This document shows, in pieces, positions 7,746-16,822 of a DNA stretch of 39,098 nt; position 1 is the first letter of the stretch; each line of letters starts with the position of its first letter. Origin of the DNA: Trabulsiella guamensis ATCC 49490 (GTDB taxonomy: Bacteria > Pseudomonadota > Gammaproteobacteria > Enterobacterales > Enterobacteriaceae); assembly GCF_000734965.1 (NCBI RefSeq), contig NZ_JMTB01000025.1, forward strand, positions 1-39,098. Reading direction: 5' to 3'. The position numbers were made by a program, and so were the translations under genes. The notes beneath the pieces were generated by a model that worked only from the letters and a program-made list of their open reading frames with translations, searched no databases and was not told the origin of the DNA.

Positions 7746-10700
7746 TTGTCAACAAAAATCAGCGGTGATAACGTTGATCTCTATATTCACCGTACCGGTT
7801 TTGCTGGCATTGAGTACACAGCATTGAGAGCGTATAACGGTGGGCAAATCTGGCTGACGAACTCGGACATTGATCTGACGACATTCAGACAATCATATTC
7901 CTATAATGACCGGGTTTTTATGGCTAAAGATGCCGGAACCCAGGTGAACATTGCCAGTTCAACGCTTTATAGTCATGCCAGTCTTGGTGAGGTCAGTAAT
8001 GGCGCGTCGGCAGTTATTGACAACAGTACAGTGTCGGCGGGGCTTGGTGTGACGGTTACCGGTGCCGGATCACGTCTCGATATTATCAATGATTCTGATA
8101 TTACTATTCGGGGCGATCACAGTGAACCATATCAAGCAGGAATTAGGGTGACAGGCGGCGCCACACTCAATATTGAAAACAGCCGGATTACGGTTCTGGA
8201 TAATGGTTATTATTCAGGTGCGACGACGCCCCGAAATCCTGAAGCGATTGAGATAACAAATGTCTACACCCCAAATGAACTCGCAACCCGAGCAAATTTA
8301 AATAACCTCATCATTGAAACGAAAGGTTATCAGTCAAATGCCATTAATGTAACCTCAGGGAATGCTTCTGCGGCAATGAACAATCTCACGATTGTTACGC
8401 GCGGCCTTGGGGCATATGGACTCTATATTGATAATACCAATAACGTTGCGTCCACAATATCAAATTCTTCCATTGAGACATTTGGTTATTCGGGCATGGG
8501 CGCATTTGCCGTTGGTAAAACCAAGTTGACGCTGGATAACGTGGATATTACCACTCATGGATACAGATCGACCGGGCTACAGGCCTCAGTGGGGGGAACA
8601 GACTCAAATCAGCCGACAATCCTGACAGCCTCGAATATTGACATTGTCATGAGTGGGAAAGACAGCAGAGGAGTAGTGAATAATGAGGCCAGAACGTACC
8701 TGAACGATATTCGACTCACCTTGAGTGGCGATACTTCAACCGCCCTTAGTGTAGGAACTACCGGGCTTGAAACGATCGCGCGCATCGACAACCTGACCGC
8801 ATTAGTTTCCGGGAATAACTCGACGGGTATGTTCCTCGGAGCAAACCCGGATATCACATTTAATAATAACAGCATAAACATGACGGGTAACAACAGCCAC
8901 GGGTTGCAGGTGGGGTATCGGCTGTTAAATTCCAGCAGTGAGTTACCCGTTTTCGACAGCCGTATTGAAACCCGGGACGGTTACGCGGTTCAGAGCATCA
9001 ATGCCAATCTTAATCTTGACCTAACCCGTTCAGTGCTGACAGGGCGTAGCGATGGCGAGACAGGCATAGCGGTTAGTGTCGAAGACAGCGGTTCGTTCCA
9101 GTCCGGTGTGGTGAACATCGCGGCCAGCGACAATTCGCATATTTTCGGCGATGCGGTTTCGCAATCCGCAAATGCGGCGGCGCTAAATCTCACCCTGGAT
9201 ACGTCATCAACGATGACTGGTCGTATTGTTCGTGGATACAGCATGGCACTGGACGATACCAGTCGCTGGAATGTGACGGGGGATTCCGATATCACTACCC
9301 TCGATAATTCCGGTACCGTGGCTTTTACCTCACCGGGGGACGAGGGTGTCTTCAGGACCATTACCGTCGGTAATTATCGTGGCGGAGGTACGCTAATCAT
9401 GAATACCGCGCTGGGCGATGACAGTTCAGCGACGGACAGACTAATAGTGACTGGTGATACCGCCGGAACCACCAAATTGTATGTCAATAACTTCCATGGT
9501 ACCGGCACAACAACCGTGAATGGTATAGAAGTGATAAGCGTCGGGGGACAGTCTGATGGTCTGTTTACCCTCGAAAACCGCGCCCTGGCCGGAGCATATG
9601 AATATTTCCTGCATCAGGATGATGGTGACTGGTATCTGCGCTCGGCGCTGGCTCCTGAGCCACCGACGCCAGAAGAGCCGGAATTGCCTGCAGAACCGGA
9701 AGATCCGGTGGAGGAAACACCGCAGCCGCCACAAACACCGGAACAACCGGGTGACACACCTCCAGTGGAAGCGCCTGAGACACCAGCCGTACCAACACCT
9801 GAACCGACGCCGGCGCCAGTGCAGAAACCGCAAATTTATCGCCCGGAGGCCGGGGCCTATCTTGCCAACATGGCAGCGGCAAATCGTCTGTTCAGCCACA
9901 GTCTCAAAGATCGTGAAGGTCGGGCACAAGATTCCAGCATGTGGTTGCGCCAACTGGCGTTTCGCAGTGAATCGCATGATGGTAGCGGTCAGTTGCAAAT
10001 GCGCGGCAACAGCTATGTCATTCAGGGTGGCGGTGAACTGTGGAACGGACAGTTCAGCGAACAGGATCGTCTTGGAGTAGGCATCATGGCCGGTTATGGC
10101 TATAGCCGAGGGAACACGCACTCTGCAAAAACACACTACGATGCGAAAAACAGCGTTCACGGCTACAGCACCGGCGCTTATGCCACCTGGTATCAGAATG
10201 CAGAGTCCGGAAACGGACTATATGTCGACAGTTGGCTGCAATACAGTTGGCTCCGCGCGTCGGTAAATGGCGAAGGGCTGGTGGGTGAAAGTTATAACAT
10301 CAGCGGCCTGAGCGGCTCACTGGAGAGCGGTTACCGTCAACCATTGAGACAGAATATCAATGGAGCGCTTTTCATCACTCCGCAAGCGCAGGTTATCTGG
10401 AGTGGCATCAAAGCTGACCGGCATGAGGAAGTGAACGGCACTCAGGTCGACGGCAGCGGCAGTGTACAAACGCGCCTTGGCCTGAATCTGTCTTATGATG
10501 CGCTGAATGCGCAAACAAACGGTAAGCAGTTCACCGTTTACAGCGAAGTCAACTGGTTGCACAACACCCATGTTGTCGACGTCGCGCTGGATAATGTCAG
10601 GGTAGAGCAGGCAGGAAGCCGTAACGTGGGCGAAGTGAAGCTGGGGCTTGAGGGGCAACCGACCGACGCATTTACAATCTGGACAAACCTCGCGCAGCGG

Positions 10701-10760
10701 GTGGGAACGGAAAGTTACAGAGACACCTCAACCAATGTCGGTATCAAATACCGTTTTTGA
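7746..10760 (+). CDS. Autotransporter, beta-helical passenger plus beta-barrel, 5' end doubtful
   Basis: The 1004-residue frame encodes a type V autotransporter. Residues 1 to about 630 are a beta-helix-like passenger rich in Asn, Ser, Thr and Gly with repeated short G-x-x-S-x-G turns (GNNSTGM, GNNSHGL). Residues about 636-697 are a Pro/Glu linker. From about 700 the sequence YRPEAGAYLANM leads into an autotransporter beta-barrel that ends with the expected C-terminal aromatic (KYRF). The only start in frame is a TTG at 7746, with no ribosome site and no signal peptide; a stop lies just upstream at 7734-7736. A one-base change in the A5 run at 7754-7758 would join it to an upstream open frame. 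The 5' end is therefore probably frameshifted or truncated. Passenger DNA is A/T-rich next to its neighbours, suggesting acquisition. No specific adhesin is recognised. Confidence 0.75.
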   Translation: MSTKISGDNVDLYIHRTGFAGIEYTALRAYNGGQIWLTNSDIDLTTFRQSYSYNDRVFMAKDAGTQVNIASSTLYSHASLGEVSNGASAVIDNSTVSAGLGVTVTGAGSRLDIINDSDITIRGDHSEPYQAGIRVTGGATLNIENSRITVLDNGYYSGATTPRNPEAIEITNVYTPNELATRANLNNLIIETKGYQSNAINVTSGNASAAMNNLTIVTRGLGAYGLYIDNTNNVASTISNSSIETFGYSGMGAFAVGKTKLTLDNVDITTHGYRSTGLQASVGGTDSNQPTILTASNIDIVMSGKDSRGVVNNEARTYLNDIRLTLSGDTSTALSVGTTGLETIARIDNLTALVSGNNSTGMFLGANPDITFNNNSINMTGNNSHGLQVGYRLLNSSSELPVFDSRIETRDGYAVQSINANLNLDLTRSVLTGRSDGETGIAVSVEDSGSFQSGVVNIAASDNSHIFGDAVSQSANAAALNLTLDTSSTMTGRIVRGYSMALDDTSRWNVTGDSDITTLDNSGTVAFTSPGDEGVFRTITVGNYRGGGTLIMNTALGDDSSATDRLIVTGDTAGTTKLYVNNFHGTGTTTVNGIEVISVGGQSDGLFTLENRALAGAYEYFLHQDDGDWYLRSALAPEPPTPEEPELPAEPEDPVEETPQPPQTPEQPGDTPPVEAPETPAVPTPEPTPAPVQKPQIYRPEAGAYLANMAAANRLFSHSLKDREGRAQDSSMWLRQLAFRSESHDGSGQLQMRGNSYVIQGGGELWNGQFSEQDRLGVGIMAGYGYSRGNTHSAKTHYDAKNSVHGYSTGAYATWYQNAESGNGLYVDSWLQYSWLRASVNGEGLVGESYNISGLSGSLESGYRQPLRQNINGALFITPQAQVIWSGIKADRHEEVNGTQVDGSGSVQTRLGLNLSYDALNAQTNGKQFTVYSEVNWLHNTHVVDVALDNVRVEQAGSRNVGEVKLGLEGQPTDAFTIWTNLAQRVGTESYRDTSTNVGIKYRF

Positions 10761-10815
10761 GGCGATAATGGCTCATTACAGCGTAACAAAACGCACAGGG
10801 AATTAAGGGAATTCA

Positions 10816-12003
10816 ATGAAAAGAAACATGACGTCATGGCTGTTTTTGCCGCTTATGTTGCTGTCTGGCTATGGCCTGGCCAGCACGACTCAGGTTGAGA
10901 TTCTGAGCGCTGTGGTGAAAGACGCAAAAATTCCGGATGCGCAGGTTACGTTGCAACGAAACGGCGAAAGTGCGGTTCGGGCGGCAACGAACGCCCAGGG
11001 GCAGGCGACGCTGGAGAGTGCGTTCCCCGATACCAGCGACACGCTGCTGATCGTCAAGAAAAGCGGCTTCTCGAATCTGGTGGTGAAATGCCCCTGCAAT
11101 GGCATGTCTTATGCGTTAAGTCCGGTACTCACCGGGCTGGACAGCATGCGCGTGGTATTAACATGGGGAGCGCAGCCTGACGATTTAGACTCTCACATCA
11201 TTTATCAGGGCAACCATATCTATTACGAGCAGAAAGAAGGGGATAACGGTAATCTTGACGTTGATGATACGGACAGTTACGGCCCCGAGACTATCACCCT
11301 GACGGCACGGCAACAGGGGCAGTCGTATGTGTACGCTATTCATGACTTCACCGACCGTGAAAGTCCGAACAGCTCACGTTTATCAGAGAGCCAGGCGAAA
11401 GTGTTTGTCTATGTCGGTGAATCGCTGGTGCGGACCTATTATGTCCCGCAGCAGAAGATCGGAAATCTGTGGACGGTATTCAAAATCACCCCGTCAGGCG
11501 ATTTTGTTGATATCAACCAGATTGAAGGCGTGAATATGGAGTCTGCGCGTATTGGGTCACACCTCTCTCCCGCTCTGGCCGATGCCTGGACTACCTCGCA
11601 CAATGCCGGTTGGACGCAACAGGATATCAGCGTGTCGCGCAATCTGAACCTGCAAGGGGAGGCAGCCTATCAGCGAAATGACTACGATCAGGCGATCAGT
11701 CTGTTCACCTCAGCGGTCAATGCGTGGGCGGATAACGGTAAAGCGTATGGCAACCTGGGGCTGGTATACCAGAAAGCCGGTCGTACGGCGGAAGCGCTGT
11801 GGGCCAACCGTAAGGCGCTGGCATTAGCCAGTGGCGCTGGGGCGCCAACGGTCCGTGCGGGTGCAAACTATAACATCGGCAAAATTTACGAAACAGCGGG
11901 TGATTTTCAGCAGGCGCTGACCTATAACCAGGCCGCCCGTCAGGAAAAAGCCAGTACGGTTTACGACAACGCGATTGCCCGTGTGCAGGCGCGGATTCAC
12001 TAA
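10816..12003 (+). CDS. Secreted DUF2135 (YfaP-like) protein with C-terminal TPRs
   Basis: This is a 395-aa protein with a signal peptide (hydrophobic FLPLMLLSGYGLA, cleavage near residue 23). Residues about 25-110 resemble a carboxypeptidase-regulatory-like beta-sandwich and end with a CPC cysteine pair. Residues about 110-225 are YfaP/DUF2135-like, with VVLTWGAQPDDLDSHI and a following Asp-rich loop (NLDVDDTDS) that may bind metal. The region from about 270 contains TPR-type helices (GEAAYQRNDYDQAISLF, YGNLGLVYQKAGRTAEAL). AAGGGA lies before the ATG. It starts 55 bp after the autotransporter with no terminator between them, so the two are probably co-transcribed. Function is unknown; a periplasmic partner or processing factor for the autotransporter is possible but is inference. 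Confidence 0.75.
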   Translation: MKRNMTSWLFLPLMLLSGYGLASTTQVEILSAVVKDAKIPDAQVTLQRNGESAVRAATNAQGQATLESAFPDTSDTLLIVKKSGFSNLVVKCPCNGMSYALSPVLTGLDSMRVVLTWGAQPDDLDSHIIYQGNHIYYEQKEGDNGNLDVDDTDSYGPETITLTARQQGQSYVYAIHDFTDRESPNSSRLSESQAKVFVYVGESLVRTYYVPQQKIGNLWTVFKITPSGDFVDINQIEGVNMESARIGSHLSPALADAWTTSHNAGWTQQDISVSRNLNLQGEAAYQRNDYDQAISLFTSAVNAWADNGKAYGNLGLVYQKAGRTAEALWANRKALALASGAGAPTVRAGANYNIGKIYETAGDFQQALTYNQAARQEKASTVYDNAIARVQARIH

Positions 12004-12014
12004 AACGCCTGATA

Positions 12015-12044
12015 AGCCCCATGCAGAAATGCAGGGGCTTTTTT
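12015..12044 (+). terminator. Intrinsic terminator after DUF2135-TPR gene
   Basis: AGCCCC-A-TGCA / TGCAGGGGCT forms a stem with a one-base bulge and GAAA loop, followed by T6. It lies between convergent genes and ends three bases before the stop codon of the facing gene, so it may serve both. Confidence 0.85.
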
Positions 12045-12046
12045 AT

Positions 12047-12511
12047 TTACAGATTAGAAAAGTCGACAGTGATACGCGGAGCATCATCCGGAGACAGCAG
12101 TATTTCAATGATAACCTCAAGGAGGAGTAAATTAAGGAGTCGACGGTGAGGTGAGCGCGTATACAGAGGGCGGGTTAACAGGTCGAAATTCAGCGCCGGG
12201 TCCGTTTTTAGCATCCTGGCCGCAAGATCCTTTGCCGCGTTGAGATGCTTAAAGTTGTCATTGAAATTTACTTTGCCTTGTCTTGAGTCTTCCACATTCC
12301 ACGAAACGCCTATGCCTCTGTTTTTCCGCCATATATGAATAAGCCGCTGTGTTCGGGCCCCTTGTTTCGCTTTATCAATTCGATAGAACAACCCCGTCTG
12401 ATTGTCTTGTAAGGACAAGGACTGCAATACATCATCAGGAATAGATGGTAAGGTGATTACAGCCTTCTTAATGTAGTCCTCTTCATTAAACTGAAATTCA
12501 TTCTCAGTCAT
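12047..12511 (-). CDS. Unrecognised 154-aa protein
   Basis: I do not recognise this protein. The start chosen is ATG at 12511 (protein start MTENEFQFNEED), which has AAGGGA eight bases upstream; an earlier in-frame ATG at 12568 has no such site. The N-terminus is acidic. The centre is mixed and basic, with IHIWRKNRGIGVSW. Near the C-terminus is a hydrophobic Leu/Ile-rich stretch (LLNLLLLEVIIEILLS) that could be a buried or amphipathic helix. There is no signal peptide and no cysteine. It is convergent with the secreted DUF2135-TPR gene and divergent from sufA, at the right edge of the accessory block. A role with the neighbouring autotransporter genes cannot be shown. Confidence 0.6.
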   Translation of the reverse strand: MTENEFQFNEEDYIKKAVITLPSIPDDVLQSLSLQDNQTGLFYRIDKAKQGARTQRLIHIWRKNRGIGVSWNVEDSRQGKVNFNDNFKHLNAAKDLAARMLKTDPALNFDLLTRPLYTRSPHRRLLNLLLLEVIIEILLSPDDAPRITVDFSNL

Positions 12512-12785
12512 CACGGTTTCCCTTTGTTGGATTGATTTAGCAGTTATCGGCAACAAAATCTGTAACATTACAAAGAGAATGAGAGTTCCGTTAGATTTTT
12601 TGCAAGTGCCAGTAAACTCGCATTACGCACAGCATGTCTGAGTCGTTCTCTTTTTTAACATCTTGTTTTAAAAAGTAACTTTGTGAATTTGTGCCATTTA
12701 CGCTGGCTATTCTATAAATAGGCATTACCTATACATCTTTTGCAGATGACCTGTCTTAGTAATAAACCTCATCAAATCCATTAAT

Positions 12786-12798
12786 TATCAATGCATTA
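12786..12798 (+). promoter_or_regulatory. IHF binding site upstream of suf
   Basis: TATCAATGCATTA matches the IHF consensus WATCAANNNNTTR at every defined position. It lies about 150 bp before sufA, where IHF is known to bend the E. coli suf promoter so that upstream OxyR can contact RNA polymerase. Confidence 0.7.
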
Positions 12799-12884
12799 AA
12801 CAAAATCTCCCTTGCCTGATAAGCCATGCAACAGGGTCTATGCTTAATAAATGCACGAAAGTCCCTGTGGAACAAGGGTTGAAG

Positions 12885-12899
12885 TGAGAATCGTTATCA
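12885..12899 (+). promoter_or_regulatory. Fur-like box at the suf promoter
   Basis: TGAGAATCGTTATCA matches the 7-1-7 Fur consensus TGATAATNATTATCA at 12 of 14 defined positions and is part of a longer near-palindrome, AGTGAGAATCGTTATCACT. It lies about 50 bp before the sufA start codon, suitable for iron-dependent repression of suf. Confidence 0.7.
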
Positions 12900-12945
12900 C
12901 TACCATAAGATTATACGCAGGCGACTGACAAAATGAGGGGGATCT

Positions 12946-13323
12946 ATGGATGTGCATTCAGGAACCTTTGACCCAAACGACGTGAGCTGGCAGGGGCTGA
13001 CCTTAACCCCCGCGGCGGCAGCGCATATTCGTGAACTGGTGAACAGGCAGCCCGATATGCAGGGGCTGCGGTTGGGCGTCAAGCAGACCGGGTGTGCGGG
13101 ATTTGGCTATGTACTTGATACCGTCACGCAACCGGAGCAAGAGGATCTGCTTTTTGAAACGGACGGCGCAAAACTTTATGTCTCGCGAAAGGCGATGCCG
13201 TTCATTGATGGCACTGTCGTGGATTATGTCCGCGATGGTTTAAATCAAATCTTCAAGTTTCATAACCCAAAAGCGCAGCATGAATGCGGCTGCGGCGAAA
13301 GTTTTGGGGTCCAGGCGGAGTAA
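12946..13323 (+). CDS. sufA: SufA Fe-S cluster A-type carrier
   Basis: This 125-aa A-type iron-sulfur carrier receives clusters from the SufBCD scaffold and passes them to target apoproteins. The three ligand cysteines of the family are in place: C50 (QTGCAGFG) and C114/C116 (ECGCGESF). It is three residues longer at the C-terminus than E. coli SufA (122 aa). It is the first gene of sufABCDSE, preceded by AGGGGGATCT-ATG, and sufB follows after two bases. Control is expected through the Fur-like and IHF sites upstream. Confidence 0.97.
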   Translation: MDVHSGTFDPNDVSWQGLTLTPAAAAHIRELVNRQPDMQGLRLGVKQTGCAGFGYVLDTVTQPEQEDLLFETDGAKLYVSRKAMPFIDGTVVDYVRDGLNQIFKFHNPKAQHECGCGESFGVQAE

Positions 13324-13325
13324 TT

Positions 13326-14813
13326 ATGTCTCGTAATACTGAAGCAACTGACGATGTTAAAACCTGGACGGGGGGGCAGCTCAACTATAAAGAGGGCTTC
13401 TTCACTCTGCTCCAGACTGATGAACTGGCGAAAGGCATCAGTGAAGAGGTGGTGCGTGCTATCTCCGCCCGCCGTAATGAACCCGAATGGATGCTTGAGT
13501 TTCGCCTGAACGCGTTTCGTGCCTGGCAGGAAATGGAAGAGCCGCACTGGCTGAAAGCGCATTACAATCCGCTCAATTATCAGGATTACAGCTACTATTC
13601 CGCACCGTCCTGCGGTAATTGCGATGATAACTGCGCCTCGCAACCTGGTGCCGTCCAGCAGACGGGTTCCAGCGCGTTCCTGACCCAGGAAGTAGAAGAG
13701 GCGTTTAACCAGCTCGGGGTGCCGGTTCGTGAAGGCAAAGAGGTGGCAGTAGATGCCATTTTTGACTCCGTATCGGTTGCCACCACGTATCGAGAGAAAC
13801 TGTCAGAGCAGGGGATCATATTCTGTTCATTTGGTGAAGCAATCCACGACCATCCGGAACTGGTAAAAAAATACCTCGGTACCGTGGTACCCGGCAACGA
13901 CAACTTTTTTGCCGCGCTGAATGCGGCAGTGGCCTCCGACGGCACGTTTATTTATGTGCCGAAAGGCGTGCGCTGCCCGATGGAGCTCTCTACCTATTTC
14001 CGCATTAATGCGGAAAAAACCGGGCAGTTTGAACGTACGATCTTAATTGCCGATGAAGGCAGCTACGTCAGTTACATCGAAGGCTGTTCGGCGCCGGTAC
14101 GCGACAGCTACCAGTTACACGCTGCCGTAGTGGAAGTGATCATTCATAAAGATGCCGAAGTGAAATACTCGACGGTGCAGAACTGGTTCCCGGGTGATAA
14201 CAATACCGGCGGGATCCTCAACTTCGTCACCAAGCGTGCGTTGTGCGAAGGCGACAACAGTAAAATGTCGTGGACGCAGTCTGAAACGGGCTCGGCGATT
14301 ACCTGGAAATACCCGAGCTGTATCTTGCGTGGCGACAATTCCATTGGTGAGTTCTTTTCTGTGGCGCTGACCAGTGGCCATCAGCAGGCCGACACCGGCA
14401 CCAAAATGATCCACATCGGCAAGAACACCAAATCGACCATCATTTCGAAGGGGATCTCCGCCGGGCACAGCCAGAACAGCTATCGCGGGCTGGTCAAAAT
14501 CATGCCGACCGCCACCAACGCGCGTAACTACACCCAGTGCGATTCTATGCTGATCGGCCCTGACAGCGGCGCGCATACCTTCCCGTACGTCGAGTGCCGT
14601 AACAACAGCGCGCAACTGGAGCATGAAGCGACCACCTCGCGCATCGGTGAAGATCAGCTGTTTTACTGCCTGCAACGCGGGATCTCTGAAGACGATGCCA
14701 TCTCGATGATCGTGAATGGTTTCTGTAAAGATGTCTTCTCGGAATTGCCGCTGGAATTTGCCGTCGAAGCACAGAAATTACTGGCGATTAGCCTTGAACA
14801 CAGCGTCGGCTAA
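13326..14813 (+). CDS. sufB: SufB, Fe-S cluster scaffold subunit
   Basis: This 495-aa protein is exactly the length of E. coli SufB, the core scaffold of the SufBC2D complex on which clusters form during oxidative stress or iron limitation. The right-handed beta-helix core is in the C-terminal half. The key C405 lies in [11 protein letters not shown]-terminal Cys residues ([11 protein letters not shown], about residues 96-106) are also present. The start at 13326 is two bases after the sufA stop; an upstream in-frame ATG inside sufA is rejected. Sulfur arrives from SufS through SufE. Confidence 0.97.
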   Translation: MSRNTEATDDVKTWTGGQLNYKEGFFTLLQTDELAKGISEEVVRAISARRNEPEWMLEFRLNAFRAWQEMEEPHWLKAHYNPLNYQDYSYYSAPSCGNCDDNCASQPGAVQQTGSSAFLTQEVEEAFNQLGVPVREGKEVAVDAIFDSVSVATTYREKLSEQGIIFCSFGEAIHDHPELVKKYLGTVVPGNDNFFAALNAAVASDGTFIYVPKGVRCPMELSTYFRINAEKTGQFERTILIADEGSYVSYIEGCSAPVRDSYQLHAAVVEVIIHKDAEVKYSTVQNWFPGDNNTGGILNFVTKRALCEGDNSKMSWTQSETGSAITWKYPSCILRGDNSIGEFFSVALTSGHQQADTGTKMIHIGKNTKSTIISKGISAGHSQNSYRGLVKIMPTATNARNYTQCDSMLIGPDSGAHTFPYVECRNNSAQLEHEATTSRIGEDQLFYCLQRGISEDDAISMIVNGFCKDVFSELPLEFAVEAQKLLAISLEHSVG

Positions 14814-14829
14814 GCACAAAGGAAGAGAC

Positions 14830-15576
14830 ATGTTAAGCATCAACGATTTACAGGTTACGGTTGAAGATAAAGAAATTCTGCGCGGATTAAGCCTTGAGGT
14901 ACGCCCGGGTGAAGTGCACGCCATCATGGGGCCAAACGGTTCAGGGAAAAGTACGCTCTCCGCCACGCTCGCCGGACGCGAAGATTATGAAGTGACGGGC
15001 GGCACCGTGAATTTTAAAGGAAAAGATCTGCTCGAATTGTCGCCGGAAGATCGCGCGGGTGAGGGTATCTTCATGGCCTTCCAGTATCCGGTGGAAATTC
15101 CTGGCGTCAGCAACCAGTTTTTCCTGCAAACCGCGCTCAATGCCGTTCGTCGCTATCGTGGCCAGGAAGAGCTTGACCGCTTTGATTTTCAGGATCTGAT
15201 GGAAGAGAAGATCAAACTGCTGAAGATGCCCGAAGACTTGCTGACCCGCTCGGTTAATGTCGGGTTCTCTGGCGGCGAAAAAAAGCGTAACGACATTCTG
15301 CAAATGGCGGTACTGGAGCCTAAACTATGCATTCTTGATGAATCTGACTCCGGGCTGGATATTGATGCGCTAAAAATTGTCGCCGACGGGGTTAACGCCT
15401 TGCGGGATGGTAAACGCGCATTTGTTATTGTGACGCACTATCAGCGTATCCTGGATTACATCAAACCGGATTACGTCCACGTGTTGTATCAGGGCCGCAT
15501 CGTTAAATCCGGCGACTTCACTCTGGTAAAACAACTGGAGGAGCAGGGCTATGGCTGGCTTACAGAACAACAGTAA
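14830..15576 (+). CDS. sufC: SufC, ATPase of the SufBCD complex
   Basis: This 248-aa ABC-type ATPase energises cluster assembly within SufBC2D and is cytosolic, not a transporter. Walker A is GPNGSGKST (K40), the signature is FSGGEKKR, and Walker B is LCILDESDSGLD. The length equals that of the E. coli protein. The start has GGAAGAG upstream and lies 16 bases after the sufB stop. The 3' end overlaps the start of sufD by 26 bases, so translation of the two scaffold partners is coupled. Confidence 0.97.
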   Translation: MLSINDLQVTVEDKEILRGLSLEVRPGEVHAIMGPNGSGKSTLSATLAGREDYEVTGGTVNFKGKDLLELSPEDRAGEGIFMAFQYPVEIPGVSNQFFLQTALNAVRRYRGQEELDRFDFQDLMEEKIKLLKMPEDLLTRSVNVGFSGGEKKRNDILQMAVLEPKLCILDESDSGLDIDALKIVADGVNALRDGKRAFVIVTHYQRILDYIKPDYVHVLYQGRIVKSGDFTLVKQLEEQGYGWLTEQQ

Positions 15577-16822
15577 CGCGTTGCAACAATGGCATCATCT
15601 TTTTGAAGCCGAAGGTGGCGCGCGCTCGCCGCAGGCGCAGCAGCATTTACAACAGATGCTGCGTCTCGGGCTGCCGACACGCAAACATGAGGACTGGAAA
15701 TACACACCGCTGGATGGTCTGCTGAACAGCCAGTTTGTGACAAAAACCGCCCGGGTTGACGCCGCAACGCGTGATGCACTGGCGCTGAGAGTAGACGCGT
15801 TTCGCCTGGTGTTTGTTGACGGGCGTTTCGATGCGCAACTGAGCGACGATCTTACCGACAGCGGTTTTGCTGTTACTGTTAATGATGAGCGTCAGACGCT
15901 ACCGGCTACGATTCAGCCGGAAATCTTTCTGCACCTGACGGAAAGCCTGGCAGTGACCGTCACGCACATCCGGGTGGCGCGAAACCAGCGTCCGGCAAAA
16001 CCTTTGCTGTTGATGCACCTCACCCAGGGGCTGGACGGTGAAGGGATGAATACGGCGCATTATCGCCACAATCTCGAACTGGCGGAAGGGGCGGAAGCGA
16101 CGGTGATTGAGCACTTTGCAAGCCTTGACAATCACCGGCATTTCACCGGGTCGCGCCTGACGATGCAGGTGGCAGCTAATGCGCAACTGCAGCACATCAA
16201 ACTGGCGTTTGAAAATCCGCTCAGCTACCACTTCGCCCACAACGACATCGCCCTCGGTCAGGACGCAGCTGCCTGGAGCAACAGTTTCCTGCTGGGTAGT
16301 GTGGTATTGCGCCATAACACCAGCACTCAACTCAATGGCGAAAACACCACGCTGCGAATGAATAGCCTGGCGATGCCGGTGAAGTCAGAAGTGTGCGATA
16401 CCCGGACGTGGCTTGAACATAACAAAGGCTACTGTAACAGTCGTCAGTTGCATAAAACCATTGTCAGCGATAAAGGGCGCGCGGTGTTTAACGGTCTGAT
16501 TAACGTCGCACAGCATGCGATGAAAACTGACGGTCAGATGACCAACAACAATCTGCTGCTCGGACGGCTGGCGGAAGTGGACACCAAACCACAGCTGGAA
16601 ATCTACGCTGATGACGTGAAATGTAGCCACGGCGCCACGGTAGGGCGGATTGATGATGAACAACTGTTTTACCTGCGTTCGCGTGGGATCAATCAGCAGG
16701 CGGCACAGCAGATGATCATCTACGCGTTTGCGGCGGAACTAACCGAAACGCTGCGCGATGAGTCGCTGAAACAACAGGTGCTGGCACGCATTGGTCAGCG
16801 CTTGCCGGGAGGTGAAGCATGA
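15551..16822 (+). CDS. sufD: SufD, Fe-S cluster scaffold subunit
   Basis: This 423-aa protein has the same length as E. coli SufD, the SufB paralog that pairs with it in SufBC2D and is needed for iron acquisition during assembly. H360 in KCSHGATVG, essential in E. coli, is present. The N-terminal helical region carries [10 protein letters not shown], typical of SufD. It starts inside sufC (GGAG upstream) and overlaps sufS by ATGA. Confidence 0.97.
   Translation: MAGLQNNSNALQQWHHLFEAEGGARSPQAQQHLQQMLRLGLPTRKHEDWKYTPLDGLLNSQFVTKTARVDAATRDALALRVDAFRLVFVDGRFDAQLSDDLTDSGFAVTVNDERQTLPATIQPEIFLHLTESLAVTVTHIRVARNQRPAKPLLLMHLTQGLDGEGMNTAHYRHNLELAEGAEATVIEHFASLDNHRHFTGSRLTMQVAANAQLQHIKLAFENPLSYHFAHNDIALGQDAAAWSNSFLLGSVVLRHNTSTQLNGENTTLRMNSLAMPVKSEVCDTRTWLEHNKGYCNSRQLHKTIVSDKGRAVFNGLINVAQHAMKTDGQMTNNNLLLGRLAEVDTKPQLEIYADDVKCSHGATVGRIDDEQLFYLRSRGINQQAAQQMIIYAFAAELTETLRDESLKQQVLARIGQRLPGGEA

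Larger units (their letters stand above)
12512..12945. promoter_or_regulatory. Long regulatory region upstream of sufA
   Basis: This 434-bp A/T-rich region holds no convincing gene. It contains the promoter of the 154-aa protein on the minus strand and the suf control region on the plus strand. In E. coli the suf promoter is activated by OxyR, IHF and apo-IscR and repressed by Fur. An IHF site (12786-12798) and a Fur-like box (12885-12899) are visible and listed separately. A short inverted repeat, CCCTGTGGAACAAGGG (12863-12878), could be part of an IscR site but does not match the type 2 consensus well. No OxyR site could be assigned by eye. Confidence 0.6.

Noticed and set aside
7717..7827. 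36-codon ORF with a hydrophobic stretch (AVITLISIFTVPVLLALS) overlapping the autotransporter start, as a signal peptide
   Set aside because: The overlapping passenger frame over the same bases already reads as beta-helix sequence, so the hydrophobicity is most likely a frame artefact. It could not be joined downstream without losing that sequence.
12863..12878. IscR type 2 site upstream of sufA
   Set aside because: CCCTG..AAGGG is symmetric but the spacing and A/T flanks fit the consensus poorly. It was left as a remark only.
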